Source: Tepidaquicella sp964564635
GTDB taxonomy: Bacteria > Bacteroidota > Ignavibacteria > Tepidaquicellales > Tepidaquicellaceae
Direction of reading: 5' to 3'
DNA length: 64,000 nucleotides
NCBI GenBank assembly: GCA_964564635.1
Contig: CAZMAR010000001.1
Span: 62,001 to 126,000 of the forward strand
Positions 62,247 through 64,000 of the stretch are shown piece after piece. Within the stretch, counting starts at the first letter, position 1. Every line of letters starts with the position of its first letter. A model generated the notes under the pieces. The model saw only the letters and a program-made list of their open reading frames with translations, did not search any database and had not been told where the DNA came from. The translations under genes were made by a program, and so were the position numbers.

Positions 62247-62273
62247 CTTTTTTATTTTTATCTATTTTAAAAT

Positions 62274-63599
62274 TTATTTTACGAAGTCAGATAATATATC
62301 TTTTAGATCTGGCTTGCCTATTTCCTGCAATTCATAAGCAATTCGTACAGCAGGCTTTTTAATATTAATTATTCTTCGCAAATCAATTGGAGTTCCTATA
62401 ATTACAGAATCGCAGGGGATTTTATTTATCGTTTGTTCCAAATCTTTTATCTGATTATCGGCATATCCCATTGCTGGAAGTAATGTACCTATTCCGGGAT
62501 ACTTCTTATAAGTATCTTTTATACTTCCAACTGCGAATTCTCTCGGATCAATTATTTCCTTTGCACCATATTTTTTGGCTGCAAGAATACCTGCACCGAA
62601 CTTCATTTCACCGTGTGTTAATGTCGGACCATCTTCAACCACCAGTACTCTCCTGCCTTTTATTAATTTTATTTCTGATTCATTTTCTATTGATATCGGC
62701 GATGCTGCTTCTATTAAAGTAGCAGATGGATTAATCTTATAAATATTTTCTCTAACGGTTTGAATATTTTCAGGAGAGGCTGAATCTATTTTATTTAATA
62801 TTATTACATCTGCAAGGTAAAGATTTGTTAAACCTGGATAATAAGTTAACTCGTGACCAGGACGGTGTGGATCAACAACTGTTATATATAAATTTGCTTT
62901 TATGAATGATATATCATTATTTCCACCATCCCAAAGTATTATATCGGCTTCTTTTTCTGCTTGCTTAACAATTTCTTCATAATCTACTCCTGCATAAATT
63001 ACATTTCCTCTTGCAATATGTGGCTCATATTCTTCCATCTCTTCAATAGTACATTTGTGTTTCTTTAAATCATCAAGAGTTGCAAACCTCTGTACTTTTT
63101 GTTTTACTAAATTGCCGTATGGCATCGGGTGTCTGATTGCTACTACTTTTTTGCCCATCTGCATCAAAATTTCAATTACTTTGCGTGAAGACTGACTCTT
63201 ACCACATCCTGTCCTCGCTGCAACAACAGCAATAACAGGTTTTTTCGATTTTATAAATGTCTTTTGGTATCCAAGCATTTTGAAATTTGCACCAGCAGCA
63301 TTGACTTTTGCACCGAGAGACATTACATAGTTGAAAGAAACATCGGAATACGCAAATACCACTTCATCAACTTCATACTTTTTTATTAAATTTTCAATTT
63401 CAGACTCGGGATAAATAGGAATTCCTTTTGGATAAAGTTTTCCACTCAATTCTGCTGGATATTTTCTGTCATCAATATAAGGAATTTGTGTTGCAGTAAA
63501 AGCAACAACTTCATATTTTGGATTATTTCTGAAATAAATATTAAAATTATGAAAATCCCTACCAGCAGCGCCCATAATAATTACTCTATATTTCCTCAT
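62274..63599 (-). CDS. cyclic 2,3-diphosphoglycerate synthetase-like P-loop protein
   Basis: A 441-residue protein of the family named for archaeal cyclic 2,3-diphosphoglycerate synthetase. N-terminal Rossmann-like part VIIMGAAGRDFHNFNIYFR; P-loop AARTGCGKSQSSRKV (about 126-140); Walker-B-like ILWDGGNNDISF; GTPase-like IILNKIDSAS; and GPTLTHGEMKFGAGILAAKK. In methanogens the enzyme makes the thermoprotectant cDPG from 2,3-DPG. Bacterial members are of unproven function and may be unrelated to cDPG. Confidence 0.82.
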   Translation of the reverse strand: MRKYRVIIMGAAGRDFHNFNIYFRNNPKYEVVAFTATQIPYIDDRKYPAELSGKLYPKGIPIYPESEIENLIKKYEVDEVVFAYSDVSFNYVMSLGAKVNAAGANFKMLGYQKTFIKSKKPVIAVVAARTGCGKSQSSRKVIEILMQMGKKVVAIRHPMPYGNLVKQKVQRFATLDDLKKHKCTIEEMEEYEPHIARGNVIYAGVDYEEIVKQAEKEADIILWDGGNNDISFIKANLYITVVDPHRPGHELTYYPGLTNLYLADVIILNKIDSASPENIQTVRENIYKINPSATLIEAASPISIENESEIKLIKGRRVLVVEDGPTLTHGEMKFGAGILAAKKYGAKEIIDPREFAVGSIKDTYKKYPGIGTLLPAMGYADNQIKDLEQTINKIPCDSVIIGTPIDLRRIINIKKPAVRIAYELQEIGKPDLKDILSDFVK

Positions 63600-63893
63600 A
63601 AATTATTATTATTTAATAGTTTATAAACAAACAAATATACAAAATTTTTTTGTAAAAATTAAGTGAAAAATGTATAGAATTTATTTTTTTACAAGAAATC
63701 TAATATCTCAAAAAATTAGTAAAACCTCATATTTTTTACATTTATAAATTAACTACTATTACACATTTCGATTTATAGAACAAATTAAATTTTATTGTTA
63801 AAAAATGATAAATGTAATTGATATTGTTGAGTAATATTAATTAAACTTTGAGGGACTAAAATGATTTTAAGAAAGTGAATTTGGGGTAGGGGA
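63600..63893. other. AT-rich intergenic region
   Basis: About 290 bp upstream of the P-loop protein gene (minus) and downstream of the truncated T9SS gene (minus). CAAATATA at 63632-63639 is a minus-strand TATATTTG, a possible -7 box 33 nt from the start codon, without a good TTG at -33. Nothing else recognised. Confidence 0.45.
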
Positions 63894-64000
63894 TTACTTC
63901 TCCAGCACCATTTTTTTGACTTCTGTGTAGGAATTAGTTTTAATTCTGTAAAAATAGGTGCCGCTCGGTAAGTCGGAGGCGTTAAAAATTACAGTGTGTG
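63894..64000 (-). CDS. T9SS type A sorting-domain protein, 3' end only
   Basis: The last 35 codons of a cargo protein cut by the window edge. The frame encodes HTVIFNASDLPSGTYFYRIK, then TNSYTEVKKMVLEK and a TAA stop, the terminal strand pair of the type IX secretion sorting domain. The remainder lies outside the window. It shares its ending pattern with the domain at 53591-54337 and the remnant at 62079-62204. Confidence 0.85.
   Translation of the reverse strand, partial: HTVIFNASDLPSGTYFYRIKTNSYTEVKKMVLEK

Noticed and set aside
1..64000. CRISPR arrays, insertion sequences, integrases or rRNA genes
   Set aside because: No regularly spaced repeats, transposase-like ORFs or rRNA-like stretches were seen on either strand.

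Overview
The window is a stretch of bacterial chromosome with very low GC (about 30% by eye) and dense, mostly operonic genes. Several features point to the Ignavibacteria/Chlorobi side of the Bacteroidota: type IX secretion C-terminal sorting domains with an NPFNPAT motif, a TonB-dependent receptor with an N-terminal carboxypeptidase-regulatory domain, promoters of the TTG-N20-TAnnTTTG kind, an IleRS with the GIHHV signature, and a 16S-processing/ribosomal block with long lysine-rich tails. No phage, transposase or CRISPR array is visible. The only clearly accessory region is a small restriction-modification patch beside a tRNA gene.

Layout. 1-2.7 kb: TonB-dependent receptor preceded by a Cys-rich membrane peptide. 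2.9-6.6 kb: MarR regulator, class V aminotransferase and a secreted zinc metallopeptidase. 6.6-10.3 kb: restriction-modification patch (short HTH gene, putative endonuclease, N6-adenine methylase, Mrr-like type IV enzyme without a start codon) beside tRNA-Ser(GCT). 10.7-18.8 kb: an outer-membrane porin, then a minus-strand run (CCA-adding enzyme, phosphoesterase, Gfo/Idh oxidoreductase, CDF transporter with three tandem dimerisation domains, a 38-residue basic peptide, class I aldolase, YgfZ-like protein). 18.9-25.8 kb: a plus-strand operon (TPR protein, YqeY, CvpA, MutS2, CrtI-like oxidoreductase, NtrC-like regulator without GAFTGA). 25.8-30.2 kb: minus-strand ffh-rpsP-khpA-rimM-trmD-rplS-deoxynucleoside kinase. 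30.4-33.0 kb: LysM protein, RNase HII, YraN, HemW.

33.3-38.5 kb: a five-gene operon with its own promoter: isocitrate/isopropylmalate-type dehydrogenase, HMG-CoA-lyase-like enzyme, type III CoA-transferase, and the two subunits of a LeuCD/homoaconitase-type hydro-lyase. Together these could interconvert a 2-oxoacid plus acetyl-CoA with the next longer 2-oxoacid plus CO2, with the usual Claisen synthase step split into a CoA-ester lyase and a CoA-transferase. This is the best candidate in the window for an undescribed pathway; the substrates are unknown.

38.9-46 kb: YihY/BrkB membrane protein, SpoIIE-type phosphatase, ferredoxin, then minus-strand ileS, a DksA-like protein with an enlarged zinc finger, and lspA. 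46.3-48.0 kb: ECF sigma factor, anti-sigma factor and Spy/CpxP-like protein. 48.2-53.5 kb: lytic transglycosylase, ComF-like protein, a second CrtI-like enzyme, MerR regulator, TatD and purine nucleoside phosphorylase. 53.6-61.9 kb: T9SS cargo protein, lone NuoI-type ferredoxin, CNNM/CorC protein, lone MlaE permease, tRNA-Val(CAC) abutting pyrC, ParA, valS. 61.9-64 kb: remnants of T9SS cargo genes, a cyclic 2,3-diphosphoglycerate synthetase-like P-loop protein, and the 3' end of another T9SS cargo gene cut by the window edge.
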